Source of the DNA: Rhodospirillaceae bacterium
Lineage (GTDB): Bacteria > Pseudomonadota > Alphaproteobacteria > Rhodospirillales > Rhodospirillaceae
Direction of reading: 5' to 3'
Assembly: GCA_018666155.1 (NCBI GenBank)
Contig: JABJAH010000031.1
Coordinates: 1 to 47,887 of the forward strand
Length of the DNA stretch: 47,887 nucleotides
Made by a program: the position numbers and the translations under genes. Below are positions 1 through 8,523 of this stretch, piece by piece. Within the stretch, counting starts at the first letter, position 1, and the number at the start of each line of letters is the position of its first letter. Under the pieces are notes generated by a model, which was given only the letters and a program-made list of their open reading frames with translations, ran no database searches and was not told where the DNA came from.

Positions 1-173
1 CTTTGACGTCCGTCATATCCGACGCAAACCCGGCGACCTCCGCCCTCAATAACCAAAGTTCCGAACGCGCACCCTAAAGCCGTCGCGTCTTCTTCGTACA
101 GAGTTTCACCTATAATGCCGCGTATATCGTACTCACGCAGAACAGATGGATGAAAGCTTCGGCCTTCTGTCAT
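1..173 (-). CDS. Phosphomannomutase/phosphoglucomutase, N-terminal part (cut by window edge)
   Basis: Only the first 57 or so codons lie in the window; the rest runs off the left edge. The translated start reads through LREYDIRGI, then GETL, and later GYDGR. These are the N-terminal signatures of the alpha-D-phosphohexomutase family, which interconverts hexose-1- and hexose-6-phosphates for sugar-nucleotide synthesis. The ATG (171-173) overlaps the TGA of the UDP-glucose dehydrogenase gene as ATGA, so translational coupling is likely. The catalytic phosphoserine loop is outside the window, so mannose versus glucose specificity cannot be judged. Confidence 0.85.
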   Translation of the reverse strand, partial: MTEGRSFHPSVLREYDIRGIIGETLYEEDATALGCAFGTLVIEGGGRRVCVGYDGRQ

Positions 174-1498
174 TGCGATGTGCTCCGTGCCATCGCCGGA
201 CGTCCTACGCAATGGTATTCAAACCCCGCCTGTTCAATATCATTTGGTGAATAGATATTGCGGAGGTCGACAATGATTGGGGTGGACAGTGACGCCTTAA
301 CACGCGCCAAATCGAGACTGCGGAATTCGTTCCACTCAGTCACGATCGCTAAGACGTCGGCCCCCTCCATGGTCGCATAAGCGTCAGTACAAAAGATGAC
401 GTCAGGCATCAGCTTCTTGGCTTCATCCATACCTTCAGGGTCATACGCCTGGACGCGCGCACCAGCGTCGATCAATGCCGCAACAATCGATAGCGATGGA
501 CTGTCCCGCATATCATCTGTGTTCGGCTTAAAGGTCAAACCAAGCATAGCAACCGTCTTGCCGTTCACAGATCCGCCACACGCATCGATGATTCGGCGCG
601 CCATAGCAGTTTTACGCTTGTCATTCACATCGACTACGGCCTCAACAATGCGTAACGGTGACTTATACTGTTGAGCAGTTTTCACTAACGCGAGAGTGTC
701 CTTCGGGAAACATGAACCGCCATACCCCGGACCGGCGTGTAGAAATTTCTTGCCGATGCGGCCATCGAGCCCGATGCCTTTTGCGACGTCATGGACGTCA
801 GCACCAACTTGCTCGCAAAGATCAGCGATCTCATTGATAAATGTGATCTTAGTCGCGAGGAATGTATTGGCCGCGTATTTAATGAGCTCAGACGTTTCGA
901 TTGCGGTGAACAGAATCGGTGTCTCGATCAAATACAAAACCCGATAGAGCTGACGCATAACCTCTTTGGCACGGTCCGTCTCTGCACCAATAACAACGCG
1001 GTCGGGCCTCATAAAATCGTTGATTGCCGACCCTTCGCGCAAGAATTCCGGATTTGACGCTACGTCAAATTCAGCATCGGGTCGCGTCTTTGTAATGATG
1101 CGCTCCACTTCGCGGCCCGTGCCAACTGGAACAGTCGATTTCGTCACGATCACCGTATACTCGTCTATGGCCTGCGCTATCTCTTCCGCAGCCGCGTAAA
1201 CGTAGGAGAGATCAGCATGACCATCGCCTCTTCTACTAGGTGTTCCCACCGCAATAAAAACGGCATCTGCTTGCTTAACTGCAGTATTGAGATCAGTTGA
1301 AAAAGTTAGTCTGCCGGCAGCGGCATTTGACTTTACCAGTTGATCAAGACCGGGCTCGAAAATAGGAATCTCACCTTGCTGAAGTCGCGTAATCTTGTCA
1401 GCGTCTTTGTCGACGCAAGTAACTTCTACCCCAAACTCCGAGAAGCACGCTCCAGAGACCAAGCCGACATAACCGGTTCCGATCATTGCAATACGCAT
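170..1498 (-). CDS. ugd: UDP-glucose 6-dehydrogenase
   Basis: Oxidises UDP-glucose to UDP-glucuronate with two NAD+, in the cytoplasm, as a precursor for acidic polysaccharides or modified lipid A. The 442-residue protein begins with the dinucleotide-binding motif GTGYVGL (residues 7-13). It carries the conserved STVPVGTG and the catalytic cysteine Cys263 inside GGSCFPKDT, and has the normal family length. The ATG start gives the Rossmann strand directly at the N-terminus. It lies 28 bases downstream of galU, which makes its substrate, and overlaps the following phosphohexomutase start. The three genes therefore look like one sugar-nucleotide operon. Confidence 0.96.
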   Translation of the reverse strand: MRIAMIGTGYVGLVSGACFSEFGVEVTCVDKDADKITRLQQGEIPIFEPGLDQLVKSNAAAGRLTFSTDLNTAVKQADAVFIAVGTPSRRGDGHADLSYVYAAAEEIAQAIDEYTVIVTKSTVPVGTGREVERIITKTRPDAEFDVASNPEFLREGSAINDFMRPDRVVIGAETDRAKEVMRQLYRVLYLIETPILFTAIETSELIKYAANTFLATKITFINEIADLCEQVGADVHDVAKGIGLDGRIGKKFLHAGPGYGGSCFPKDTLALVKTAQQYKSPLRIVEAVVDVNDKRKTAMARRIIDACGGSVNGKTVAMLGLTFKPNTDDMRDSPSLSIVAALIDAGARVQAYDPEGMDEAKKLMPDVIFCTDAYATMEGADVLAIVTEWNEFRSLDLARVKASLSTPIIVDLRNIYSPNDIEQAGFEYHCVGRPAMARSTSQ

Positions 1499-1526
1499 AG
1501 CTGCGATGGTCCTTATCTATGAATTC

Positions 1527-2399
1527 TTAGGCGAGAAGCTGAGTGATGGCTGTTCGTACGCGATCCGCCATCTCTGGGCGCTTGAGCGCAAACGCAATAT
1601 TTGCCGTGAGAAATCCAACTTTATCGCCACAGTCGAACCGTTCACCCTCAAACCGAACACCATGAAACGGCAACGTGTCGGTGGTCGCATCTATCGCATC
1701 GGTGAGCTGTATTTCGCCCCCCGCACCGGTCAATTGTTTATCTAAATAGGTGAAGACGGCGGGATCCAAAATGTATCGCCCGATGTTCGCAAGCAAGGAA
1801 GGGGCATCCTCGGGATTGGGCTTTTCCACCATACCCCGGGCCTTGGCTACTCTGCCATCATCTGATTCTACGTCTAGTATCCCGTACCGATTGGTATGCT
1901 CAGCCGGCACTTCGGTTACGGCCACCAAGTTGCCGCCAACGTCAGCGTGAACATCCAAAAGCTGCTTAAGGCCGGGTGGCGTGGACATCAGCAGTTCATC
2001 GGGCAGCAACACGGCAAAGGGTTCGTCACCAATGAACTCGCGCGCGCACCATACCGCATGGCCAAGCCCGAGCGGCACTTGCTGGCGAACCGAAAACACC
2101 TTCCCGGGATCGGGCATAGCATCGAGCAACGATTCTAGTTCTTGCTCTTTCCCACGGCTGCCAAGTAGTTCTTCAAGCTCCGGCGCATGATCAAAGTGAT
2201 CCACTAGAACGGATTTGCCACGACCGGTAACAAAAACGAAATACTCGATCCCAGCTGCCGCAGCCTCTTCAACAGCGTATTGGATCAGAGGCTTATCAAC
2301 GACCGGGAGCATTTCCTTGGCCATGACTTTGGTGGCCGGCAAGAACCGGGTTCCGAGACCAGCGACCGGGAAAATGGCCTTTCGAACACGCCTCGCCAT
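1527..2399 (-). CDS. galU: UTP--glucose-1-phosphate uridylyltransferase
   Basis: Makes UDP-glucose from UTP and glucose-1-phosphate in the cytoplasm. The 290-residue protein starts with the nucleotidyltransferase signature FPVAGLGTRFLPATK and also has MLPVVDKPLIQYAVEEA and VEKP, as in bacterial GalU. Length matches the family. It is upstream of ugd in the same direction with a 27-base gap, so product can feed directly to UDP-glucuronate synthesis. The 124 bases upstream hold two 12-base palindromes that could be regulatory. The ATG is preceded by a G-rich stretch that can serve as a ribosome site. Confidence 0.96.
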   Translation of the reverse strand: MARRVRKAIFPVAGLGTRFLPATKVMAKEMLPVVDKPLIQYAVEEAAAAGIEYFVFVTGRGKSVLVDHFDHAPELEELLGSRGKEQELESLLDAMPDPGKVFSVRQQVPLGLGHAVWCAREFIGDEPFAVLLPDELLMSTPPGLKQLLDVHADVGGNLVAVTEVPAEHTNRYGILDVESDDGRVAKARGMVEKPNPEDAPSLLANIGRYILDPAVFTYLDKQLTGAGGEIQLTDAIDATTDTLPFHGVRFEGERFDCGDKVGFLTANIAFALKRPEMADRVRTAITQLLA

Positions 2400-2435
2400 A
2401 CCCGTGCCCCCTATGACACTTTTGTTAAGAAAACC

Positions 2436-2447
2436 GCAGAATTCTGC
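2436..2447. promoter_or_regulatory. 12-base palindrome upstream of galU
   Basis: GCAGAATTCTGC is a perfect inverted repeat in the gap between the J-protein gene and galU, about 40 bases before the galU start. It could be an operator half-site pair. A 12-base palindrome can occur by chance, so the role is unproven. Confidence 0.3.
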
Positions 2448-2479
2448 AGCCCTAAGACGGCCACCACTGCTCGATTTGT

Positions 2480-2491
2480 GCCACGCGTGGC
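2480..2491. promoter_or_regulatory. Second 12-base palindrome upstream of galU
   Basis: GCCACGCGTGGC is a perfect inverted repeat centred about 44 bases from the first palindrome in the same gap. It could be an operator, or part of a small hairpin closing the preceding transcript. No U-rich tail follows, so it is not an intrinsic terminator. Confidence 0.3.
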
Positions 2492-2523
2492 CGTGTGTGG
2501 CAACACCGATCCGCCACGCAATC

Positions 2524-3285
2524 TCAATCGTTCAACAGAAGATCCTTGGCCTCGTTTATTTTAGCCGCGAGGTAGGCAGACCCACCACGATCAGGGTGAA
2601 CCTTACTCATCAGCTGTCGATAGGCATTCTTAATCGCTTTTCGGTCGGCATCAGGTTCAAGCCCTAGAACACGATAGGCTTCAGCACGGGTCATAGGGCC
2701 CGATCGTGAACCGCCACCACTGTCTGCTTGCGTGTCCTCTTGATCACCTAAATCATCCCGCCAACCAACGTGGGCGCGATCAAGATAGGCGTCGAGAAGC
2801 CCAAGCGAATCTGCATCGCTATGAATTTCCTTCCTAAAGAGAAGCAAGTCTTCAAAAGGCATCGCAGAAAGGACACGTCCTTGAAAGGAGCCAGCCAATA
2901 TTTCGCCGTCCATGCGCCCGCTATCGTGCTCCAGCGTCATCCGCAGTGTGTTCGACTCAACCTGAGATGCCTGCCCCGTTGAAGCCTCACCCCCGGAGCC
3001 AAAGCCACTGAAGCCACCCATGCCGCCGAACATTCCTCGCATTTGCTGGAATGTTGAGAGCATGTTGAACAAACGCCAACCGAAAGCGACGATCCCCATC
3101 ACCAAACCGAAGGCGGCTGCAAGCCGACCGGTGAGAGCCAAGAATATGGCGACGAGTCCTAGAACAAAAATGACGGCCCATTTCATGACTCGTTTGAGAA
3201 CTGCTGGATCGGCATTAGCGTACCAACGCATCAGAAGAATTGCGGCGACCAGTAGTCCAATTCCAAGGATTGCAGATGGCAACAT
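2524..3285 (-). CDS. Membrane-anchored J-domain (DnaJ-like) co-chaperone
   Basis: A 253-residue protein with two or three hydrophobic segments in the first 80 residues, then a Gly/Met-rich stretch (around 84-100) and a middle domain of unknown fold. A C-terminal J domain occupies about residues 197-253. The J domain carries YRVLGL and the invariant HPD tripeptide in KVHPDRGG, needed to stimulate DnaK ATPase. A C-terminal J domain on a membrane anchor resembles the layout of mitochondrial Tim14/Pam18. The client is unknown. The start lies 3 bases after the stop of the VWA gene, with GAGGCG as ribosome site, so the two are probably co-transcribed. Confidence 0.85.
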   Translation of the reverse strand: MLPSAILGIGLLVAAILLMRWYANADPAVLKRVMKWAVIFVLGLVAIFLALTGRLAAAFGLVMGIVAFGWRLFNMLSTFQQMRGMFGGMGGFSGFGSGGEASTGQASQVESNTLRMTLEHDSGRMDGEILAGSFQGRVLSAMPFEDLLLFRKEIHSDADSLGLLDAYLDRAHVGWRDDLGDQEDTQADSGGGSRSGPMTRAEAYRVLGLEPDADRKAIKNAYRQLMSKVHPDRGGSAYLAAKINEAKDLLLND

Positions 3286-3288
3286 GCT

Positions 3289-3993
3289 CTATCGCCTCGT
3301 CATCTGATCGGAGATTTGCTGAACGTGACCGCCATGCTTGCGACCATAATCCTCAAGTGCCCGCGCGCCACCGGCAGCAAACGCCGCGACTGCGCGCAAG
3401 AGTGCCCGGAGCGCTCCCGGACTCGATACATCAAAGAGGCAGTAAGCGCCACCCGACACCTTTGCGATATGTTTGAACGCGGATGCCGCAGGCTCACCGC
3501 CACCTTCGTGGAACATAAACACCGGCACTCCCCGAAGTCCAAGCTGGCCAGCAGCATCTGCCAGAAGGTCAACATTCTCTTCCATGGCATCACCAATGAA
3601 AACAAGGGCATTGACCACCCCCATTCCAGTCTCTTTTAAGGCATGCTTTAAGATACGTTCTATTTGAGTGCGACCGGCAAGAAGACCAACCTTGCCCATG
3701 AGACGACCGAGCTCGGGGCCATCACGCGTCCAGCCGCTGGAGCGGCACTCCATCAAACCTCGATAATACACCAGTTGAACTTCTAATCCGCCGAGCGCTG
3801 AAGCCTCTGTAAACATGTCCGCTTGAATACTCATCGCCATATCCCAAGTCGGGCCACGGCTAGCAGTTGCGTCCATTGCAAATATGAGACGACCAGTCGG
3901 ATTCTCGGAGCGCACCGGCGTCGTTTCCGCCGCATTAAGAAACGCGGCAACACTGCTGCTAACGCTATCCGGCGTGAGGGGCTTTGCGCACAT
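3289..3993 (-). CDS. VWA-domain protein of unknown function
   Basis: A 234-residue cytoplasmic protein that looks like a single von Willebrand factor A domain. The metal-ion-dependent adhesion site is recognisable but altered: the usual DxSxS reads DATAS (in FAMDATASRG), and the later acidic position is in FIGDAMEEN. No signal peptide or membrane segment is visible. VWA domains bind partner proteins through a coordinated metal ion; the partner here is not known. The gene sits 8 bases after the mipZ stop and 3 bases before the J-protein start, suggesting a mipZ-VWA-J transcription unit. Confidence 0.8.
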   Translation of the reverse strand: MCAKPLTPDSVSSSVAAFLNAAETTPVRSENPTGRLIFAMDATASRGPTWDMAMSIQADMFTEASALGGLEVQLVYYRGLMECRSSGWTRDGPELGRLMGKVGLLAGRTQIERILKHALKETGMGVVNALVFIGDAMEENVDLLADAAGQLGLRGVPVFMFHEGGGEPAASAFKHIAKVSGGAYCLFDVSSPGALRALLRAVAAFAAGGARALEDYGRKHGGHVQQISDQMTRR

Positions 3994-4001
3994 GCGTTAG
4001 T

Positions 4002-4805
4002 CTAACCCGGCTCGAAATCCGATGCAGCCAAATCTCTACTTAAGCCCTCGGCAAGTAAGGCCAGGAGATCACGGAGTTCCTGGCGTGCGGCGACATGAGA
4101 TAGCGTCCAGGCCAAACCTGACTCCCTGTCTTCAAAGTCCGAGAGGGTCAGTCCTTGAAGAAACAGCTCACGAAATATGACCCGCTCGCCGAATCCTGGG
4201 CCAACGTCAAAGCCGATCCTTGCTGCTAACTTATCAAGTATGTCGGCCATGACCCGCTTATTGTGAGCATCCAAGGCACTCAGCCGATTGCGCAGAACGA
4301 TCCATGATATCGATCCACCGTCCCTCGCCGCGCGCGTTTGACGGGCTTTCCACAACCGCTCCGCATAGTGACTCGGCTTGCGGATCTCTCCCGTATCTGG
4401 ATCAACATCAGCCAGCACATCCAAGTCGACGAGGCTGTCATTCAACGGCGTTACGACGAGATCTGCAAAGGAATGGAGAGTCTTTGACAACGGCGTTAAC
4501 GCACCAGGCGTGTCAACGATGACAACATCTGCAGACGAATTTGTCAGATGCCGCGCGAGTTCACTTTCCGACATAGAGTCCCACTCGTGGGAAATAAACG
4601 TTGGCGACGGCAAAGCGGCCTGTGATGTCGAGGAGACGAAGGATGACCTATTAGCTAGGTATTTTGTGAAGCTACCCTGGTTGATATCACCGTCAATGGC
4701 CGCAACATTTAGACCTTGGCGCGCTAGAGCCACAGCGACATGCACGGCCAGCGTAGACTTACCGGTTCCACCCTTCTCATTTCCGAAAATGATAACAGTC
4801 GCCAT
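4002..4805 (-). CDS. mipZ: Division-site positioning ATPase MipZ (ParA family)
   Basis: MipZ is a ParA-type P-loop ATPase that forms a gradient from ParB-bound poles and inhibits FtsZ away from midcell in alphaproteobacteria. The 267-residue protein has the deviant Walker A motif KGGTGKST (residues 11-18), IDGDINQG for Walker A', and VIVDTPG for Walker B. The C-terminal stretch GERVIFRELFLQGLTL is close to the MipZ family signature as I recall it from Caulobacter, which separates it from generic ParA. The ATG has AAGGG five bases upstream. parAB are not in the window. Confidence 0.9.
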   Translation of the reverse strand: MATVIIFGNEKGGTGKSTLAVHVAVALARQGLNVAAIDGDINQGSFTKYLANRSSFVSSTSQAALPSPTFISHEWDSMSESELARHLTNSSADVVIVDTPGALTPLSKTLHSFADLVVTPLNDSLVDLDVLADVDPDTGEIRKPSHYAERLWKARQTRAARDGGSISWIVLRNRLSALDAHNKRVMADILDKLAARIGFDVGPGFGERVIFRELFLQGLTLSDFEDRESGLAWTLSHVAARQELRDLLALLAEGLSRDLAASDFEPG

Positions 4806-4963
4806 AGAATCCCTTGATTGATTGGAGCGGCACCCTACAGAGGAGCCACGCCCGCAGCAATAATGGTCGGCAAAGACATAAGCCCAGACGCACTTGAGCC
4901 CCGGTCATCTTAGGGGAAGACAACCGGAGCTCAACTCAGGTCCAGATATTACAGGGAGATGCT

Positions 4964-5488
4964 TTATTGGGCCCCGAGTGTGATGCCAGCAGGAGCATTC
5001 GCTTCAAGGTCAGCGTCTGCAACAGTTCGAATGATCGGCCAGTTATTCTCGGCGCCTTTAACAAAACCAGGTACGTTAGCGACCCAACGCTTCTGAACCT
5101 TTTTGTTGAGGTTAAGGTAAAGCGTACCATCTACGATTTTCCAGGCGTTGGGATCACCAGAGAATTTACGCCCCATCGCTGTGCCAAAGGCACAATAGCC
5201 GCCGTAGGCCGGTAAATAGGCTGCGGGATCTTTCTGAAAGGCGTTGAGATTGTCCTGGGAAGAGAACCGGTAGGTCACGCCATCATGGTCCGCGGTATAG
5301 CTGCCGTTTCCTTCAGTGGGTGCTCCAGCGGTGAAATAGGCAACAGGGTCGTAGCCGCTAACACCGTATTCACCTGCTACGTAATGCTCTTCAACAGCCA
5401 AGACCGGGCTAATTAGGGCAAACACCAGCACTAGCGGGCTCAACGCCCAGGCAATACTTCTTGCTGCATATTTAAGCTCGTAAGACAT
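4964..5488 (-). CDS. Secreted YHS-domain protein
   Basis: A 174-residue protein with a Sec-type signal peptide (hydrophobic core about residues 12-29, probable cut after VLA). A YHS domain follows with GYDPVAYF, GVTYRF and YGGYCAFG. YHS domains are short Cys-containing folds associated with metal handling; the precise role of this single-domain secreted type is not established. The ATG at 5486-5488 is chosen over an in-frame upstream start (5566) because AAGGAGG lies just before it. The gene is divergent from the CGNR regulator, 133 bases apart, with a promoter and a repeated CTGCGC motif between them. Confidence 0.85.
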   Translation of the reverse strand: MSYELKYAARSIAWALSPLVLVFALISPVLAVEEHYVAGEYGVSGYDPVAYFTAGAPTEGNGSYTADHDGVTYRFSSQDNLNAFQKDPAAYLPAYGGYCAFGTAMGRKFSGDPNAWKIVDGTLYLNLNKKVQKRWVANVPGFVKGAENNWPIIRTVADADLEANAPAGITLGAQ

Positions 5489-5512
5489 CTCGAGATCCTC
5501 CTTATGTGTTTT

Positions 5513-5526
5513 CTGCGCATCTGCGC
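5513..5526. repeat. Direct repeat CTGCGC in the YHS/CGNR divergent region
   Basis: CTGCGC occurs at 5513-5518 and again at 5521-5526, spaced 8 bases apart. It lies just downstream of the predicted YHS promoter, near the likely transcription start. That placement would suit a repressor site, but no binding protein is known. Confidence 0.3.
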
Positions 5527-5536
5527 GATGCCTTAG

Positions 5537-5566
5537 TTTATACGCCTTGCCATTATAACCTTTCAA
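5537..5566 (-). promoter_or_regulatory. Predicted sigma-70-type promoter of the YHS gene
   Basis: On the minus strand TTGAAA (5561-5566) and TATAAA (5537-5542) are separated by 18 bases. Transcription would begin near 5530, about 40 bases before the ATG at 5488. Prediction from sequence only. Confidence 0.5.
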
Positions 5567-5575
5567 GTCTATTTT
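5547..5575 (+). promoter_or_regulatory. Possible promoter of the CGNR regulator gene
   Basis: TTGCCA (5547-5552) and TATTTT (5570-5575) are 17 bases apart on the plus strand, about 46 bases before the start codon. The hexamers are weak, and they overlap the opposing YHS promoter. If both are real, the two transcripts would compete for polymerase. Confidence 0.3.
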
Positions 5576-5621
5576 ATCGGTTATAGCTTAGAAAGCGTTC
5601 ACATCCACGTGAGGCCCTGAA

Positions 5622-6254
5622 ATGCCCAGAAAGCCGACTTCGATTGGCCCGACACCCAAGACGATCGCGGCCCGAGAGCCACTGCTCTTCGGCAACCGGC
5701 CGTTTATCGACTTCGCCAATTCCAGCTATTGCCCAGAAGGAACGTCTGACCCTCTGAAGGACTGGATAGGGTTTCTTCACTTTTCGGCTATGACGGGGGC
5801 GATAGACGCCGCATCAGCCGACAGTTTGGCGAGCTATACCGGAATCGAAACCAAACGCGCGCTCGCAGAAGCGGCAACATTGAGGGATAGTCTGGCGGGC
5901 CTGTGTGAGGCCGTGGCCAAAAACACGACTGTGCCAGAACAAGTAGTTTCAACACTCAACACGATCCTTGCCTATGAAGATGGCGGGTTTCGCCTAGGCG
6001 AAACGACCAAGGGCTTCTCGATGTCGTTCACACCCTCTAAGGGCTCCGCCCTCCAAAGCCTCACGGCCATAGCACGATCCGCAGCTGACTTTATCTGCAA
6101 CGACCAGCTGGGCCGCCTGAGGGCCTGCTCCAACGCCCACTGCCCTCTTTATTTTTATGACACATCAAAGAACGGACGGCGGCGCTGGTGCCGCATGGAT
6201 GTCTGTGGCAATCGTTCCAAGGCGGCCGATCACTACAAGCGCTCTAAGCAATAA
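5622..6254 (+). CDS. CGNR zinc-finger (ABATE-domain) transcriptional regulator
   Basis: A 210-residue protein with an N-terminal ABATE-type region and a C-terminal CGNR zinc finger. Near residue 170 it reads ACSNAHCPLYFYD, then WCRMDVCGNRSKAADHY. This supplies four cysteines in two CxxxxC pairs, plus the CGNR tetrad expected to contact DNA. Such proteins are presumed stress-linked transcription regulators; ligands are unknown. GAGG precedes the ATG by seven bases. It is divergent from the secreted YHS gene, the likeliest regulatory target besides itself. Confidence 0.85.
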   Translation: MPRKPTSIGPTPKTIAAREPLLFGNRPFIDFANSSYCPEGTSDPLKDWIGFLHFSAMTGAIDAASADSLASYTGIETKRALAEAATLRDSLAGLCEAVAKNTTVPEQVVSTLNTILAYEDGGFRLGETTKGFSMSFTPSKGSALQSLTAIARSAADFICNDQLGRLRACSNAHCPLYFYDTSKNGRRRWCRMDVCGNRSKAADHYKRSKQ

Positions 6255-6323
6255 GTTTGAAGAACGGTCTGACTGAGGTAAACCACTGTCGTCTCTCCCT
6301 TATAGTAGGGCGCTGTTATTACT

Positions 6324-7424
6324 ATGACTGAGAAGGTCGATTGCGTTGTCATTGGAGCGGGTGTCGTCGGCCTGGCGATTGCCCGGGGTCTCGCGATGGC
6401 GGGACGAGAAGTCATCACGCTAGAAGCAGCTGATGCCATCGGCACCCAGACCAGCTCACGCAACAGCGAAGTCATCCACGCCGGGATTTACTATCCAAAG
6501 GGCAGTCTGAAAGCCCGTCTGTGTGTTCAAGGACGCGACATGATGTACGCGTTCTGCAACAGCCATGGCGTCGTTACGAAAAAGACGGGGAAACTTGTAT
6601 TTGCCGCAAACGATTCAGAAATTGCCGGACTAAGAGCATTGCAAGAGCATTCCGGCAGCAACGGTGTACCCTTGGCATGGCTTGACGCTGCCGAGGTTCG
6701 CAACCTGGAACCTCAATTAGAATGTGCGGCGGCATTGCTATCGCCGGAAACGGGAATTGTCGACAGCCATAGCTTCATGCTCGCGTTGCAAGGGGACGGT
6801 GAGGCTCACGGTGCAGTCATTGCGTTCAATAGCCCCGTGATTAGTGGACAGACCCGCAACGATGGAACTGAACTTCGTGTCGGTGGATCAGAAGCAACGA
6901 CCCTCGTCGCAAAAACGGCGATCAATTGTGCCGGGCTGGGGGCACGGGCGATCAGTAGCACCGTGGAAGGACTGGACCCCGCAACCATCCCTTCACTTCA
7001 CTATGCCAAAGGCAACTACTTCTATCTGAGCGGTAAAGCACCCTTCGCAAAACTGATCTATCCATTACCCGGCAAAGCCAGCTTGGGATTGCACTATACT
7101 TTGGATCTTTCAGGGCAAGCGCGATTCGGGCCCGACATCGAATGGACGGATTCACTCTCTTATGCCGTCGATCCGGAACGGGCACCTATGTTCTATGACG
7201 CCGTTCGAGAATATTGGCCAGATTTGCCCGATGACGCGCTCAGACCTGGATATGCTGGAATTCGTCCAAAATTGCAGGCGAAGGGTGGCCCTGCCATGGA
7301 TTTTGTCATCCAATTTCCGCAGGAAACCGGGTGTTCCGGATATTGCGCCCTTTACGGCATAGAATCGCCCGGATTAACGTCTAGTCTCGCAATCGCAGAC
7401 TATGTGGTGGAGCGCTTAGCTTGA
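6324..7424 (+). CDS. FAD-dependent oxidoreductase, L-2-hydroxyglutarate oxidase-like
   Basis: A 366-residue flavoprotein of the DAO/LhgO group. The N-terminus has the FAD-binding motif GAGVVGLAIARGL. TSSRNSEVIHAGIYY follows near residue 50, a signature of L-2-hydroxyglutarate oxidase/dehydrogenase relatives. The C-terminus has YAGIRPKL and GIESPGLTSSLAIA, the second part of the FAD site. Members oxidise 2-hydroxy acids and pass electrons to oxygen or quinone. The family call is firm; the substrate is inferred by resemblance. No signal peptide. It overlaps the following GH114-like gene by four bases. Confidence 0.85.
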   Translation: MTEKVDCVVIGAGVVGLAIARGLAMAGREVITLEAADAIGTQTSSRNSEVIHAGIYYPKGSLKARLCVQGRDMMYAFCNSHGVVTKKTGKLVFAANDSEIAGLRALQEHSGSNGVPLAWLDAAEVRNLEPQLECAAALLSPETGIVDSHSFMLALQGDGEAHGAVIAFNSPVISGQTRNDGTELRVGGSEATTLVAKTAINCAGLGARAISSTVEGLDPATIPSLHYAKGNYFYLSGKAPFAKLIYPLPGKASLGLHYTLDLSGQARFGPDIEWTDSLSYAVDPERAPMFYDAVREYWPDLPDDALRPGYAGIRPKLQAKGGPAMDFVIQFPQETGCSGYCALYGIESPGLTSSLAIADYVVERLA

Positions 7425-8509
7425 AGATGATGAATACAAAAAATGGACGGCGTCTTGGTTTAGCCCTGGCTGTCACGATGACGTTCACGGCGAATACAGC
7501 GCTTGGTCAACAAGATGATGACCTTTTACTCACCAACCCCATCATGGGTGATGAGATGGTCCCGTTGTCGCGGGTGCCGAATTATCGCAACCAGATGCGC
7601 GACATTATTCAGGAACTGTCAGACTACGCGCGGAAGCGAGATCCTTCGTTCGCCATTGTTGCCCGGCCTGGTTTCGAATTGCTGCGATGGGACCAGCGAG
7701 AATTTATTCTCGCAGAGGCCAAACGCCCGCAAGACATGATGATTCCAGACGACGCCATTGTCCCGCTTGGTCTACCGATGCGGCGCTTTATCCAAGCCAT
7801 TGATGGCATCGCGTTGAGCGATCAATTCTGTGGCAAAGGTGTTCCCTTGCCACGCCTGCAACGATTTCAAGCGATGGGCGTCGCGATGATGTCGATTGAG
7901 CACTGCGGCACGGATGCGGCGGCCTTTGGCGCCCTAGAGCAAGCTCAGCAGAGCTTGATAATCAGCCATGCAGATGCAGACCGCAGCGACGTGTTTGATC
8001 GGATTCCGATCCGTCGTCCAATAGATGAGAACGCCGACAACATTGAGACCATAGACGATGCTCGCAATATGCTTGTCGCCACGCAAAGTCGACCCAACGG
8101 CTCCCGTGACGATTGGCTTCTCTCAATTGCCAGCACAAATTACGACGTCGTCATCATTGATGCATTTTATAACGGAAATGAACCACTCACCGAAGACGAT
8201 GTTCATAGTTTAAAATTCAAGGAACTCGGTGCGCAGCGTCTCGTTCTCGCATGGTTAGATATTACCCACGCAGGAGATGATCGCTTTTATTGGGAACCCG
8301 AGTGGGAAGTGGGCAGTCCGAGCTGGATTGTCGGGCGTCATCCTGACCGCATGGGCACGTTTGCTATCGAGTATTGGCACCCGCGGTGGAAATCAATTAT
8401 TGGGACGTATTTTAAGGGGCTTATGGATCTCGGCTTCGATGGCGTGCTGCTCAACGGGACAGACACCTATTTACGATTTGAAGCGATGACTCCGCTGGAC
8501 CCGCTTTAG
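7421..8509 (+). CDS. Secreted GH114/TM1410-like protein (putative polygalactosaminidase fold)
   Basis: A 362-residue protein with a Sec signal peptide ending about TALG, then a TIM-barrel-type domain resembling the GH114/TM1410 group. Supporting motifs are DVVIIDAFYN, VLAWLDITHAGDDRFYW, IEYWHPRWKSIIG and GFDGVLLNG. The group includes endo-alpha-1,4-polygalactosaminidases, but most members are uncharacterised. The start shown is TTG, because GGAG lies eight bases upstream and TTGA overlaps the previous stop. ATG codons at 7427 and 7430 are alternatives. Coupling to the LhgO-like gene is unusual for a glycoside hydrolase and gives no clear substrate. Confidence 0.7.
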   Translation: MKMMNTKNGRRLGLALAVTMTFTANTALGQQDDDLLLTNPIMGDEMVPLSRVPNYRNQMRDIIQELSDYARKRDPSFAIVARPGFELLRWDQREFILAEAKRPQDMMIPDDAIVPLGLPMRRFIQAIDGIALSDQFCGKGVPLPRLQRFQAMGVAMMSIEHCGTDAAAFGALEQAQQSLIISHADADRSDVFDRIPIRRPIDENADNIETIDDARNMLVATQSRPNGSRDDWLLSIASTNYDVVIIDAFYNGNEPLTEDDVHSLKFKELGAQRLVLAWLDITHAGDDRFYWEPEWEVGSPSWIVGRHPDRMGTFAIEYWHPRWKSIIGTYFKGLMDLGFDGVLLNGTDTYLRFEAMTPLDPL

Positions 8510-8523
8510 GCGATCCGGGTCAA

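Noticed and set aside
4896..4932. Imperfect hairpin between the YHS and mipZ genes
   Set aside because: One mismatch in the stem, a 17-base loop and no T-run, so it is too weak to call a terminator.
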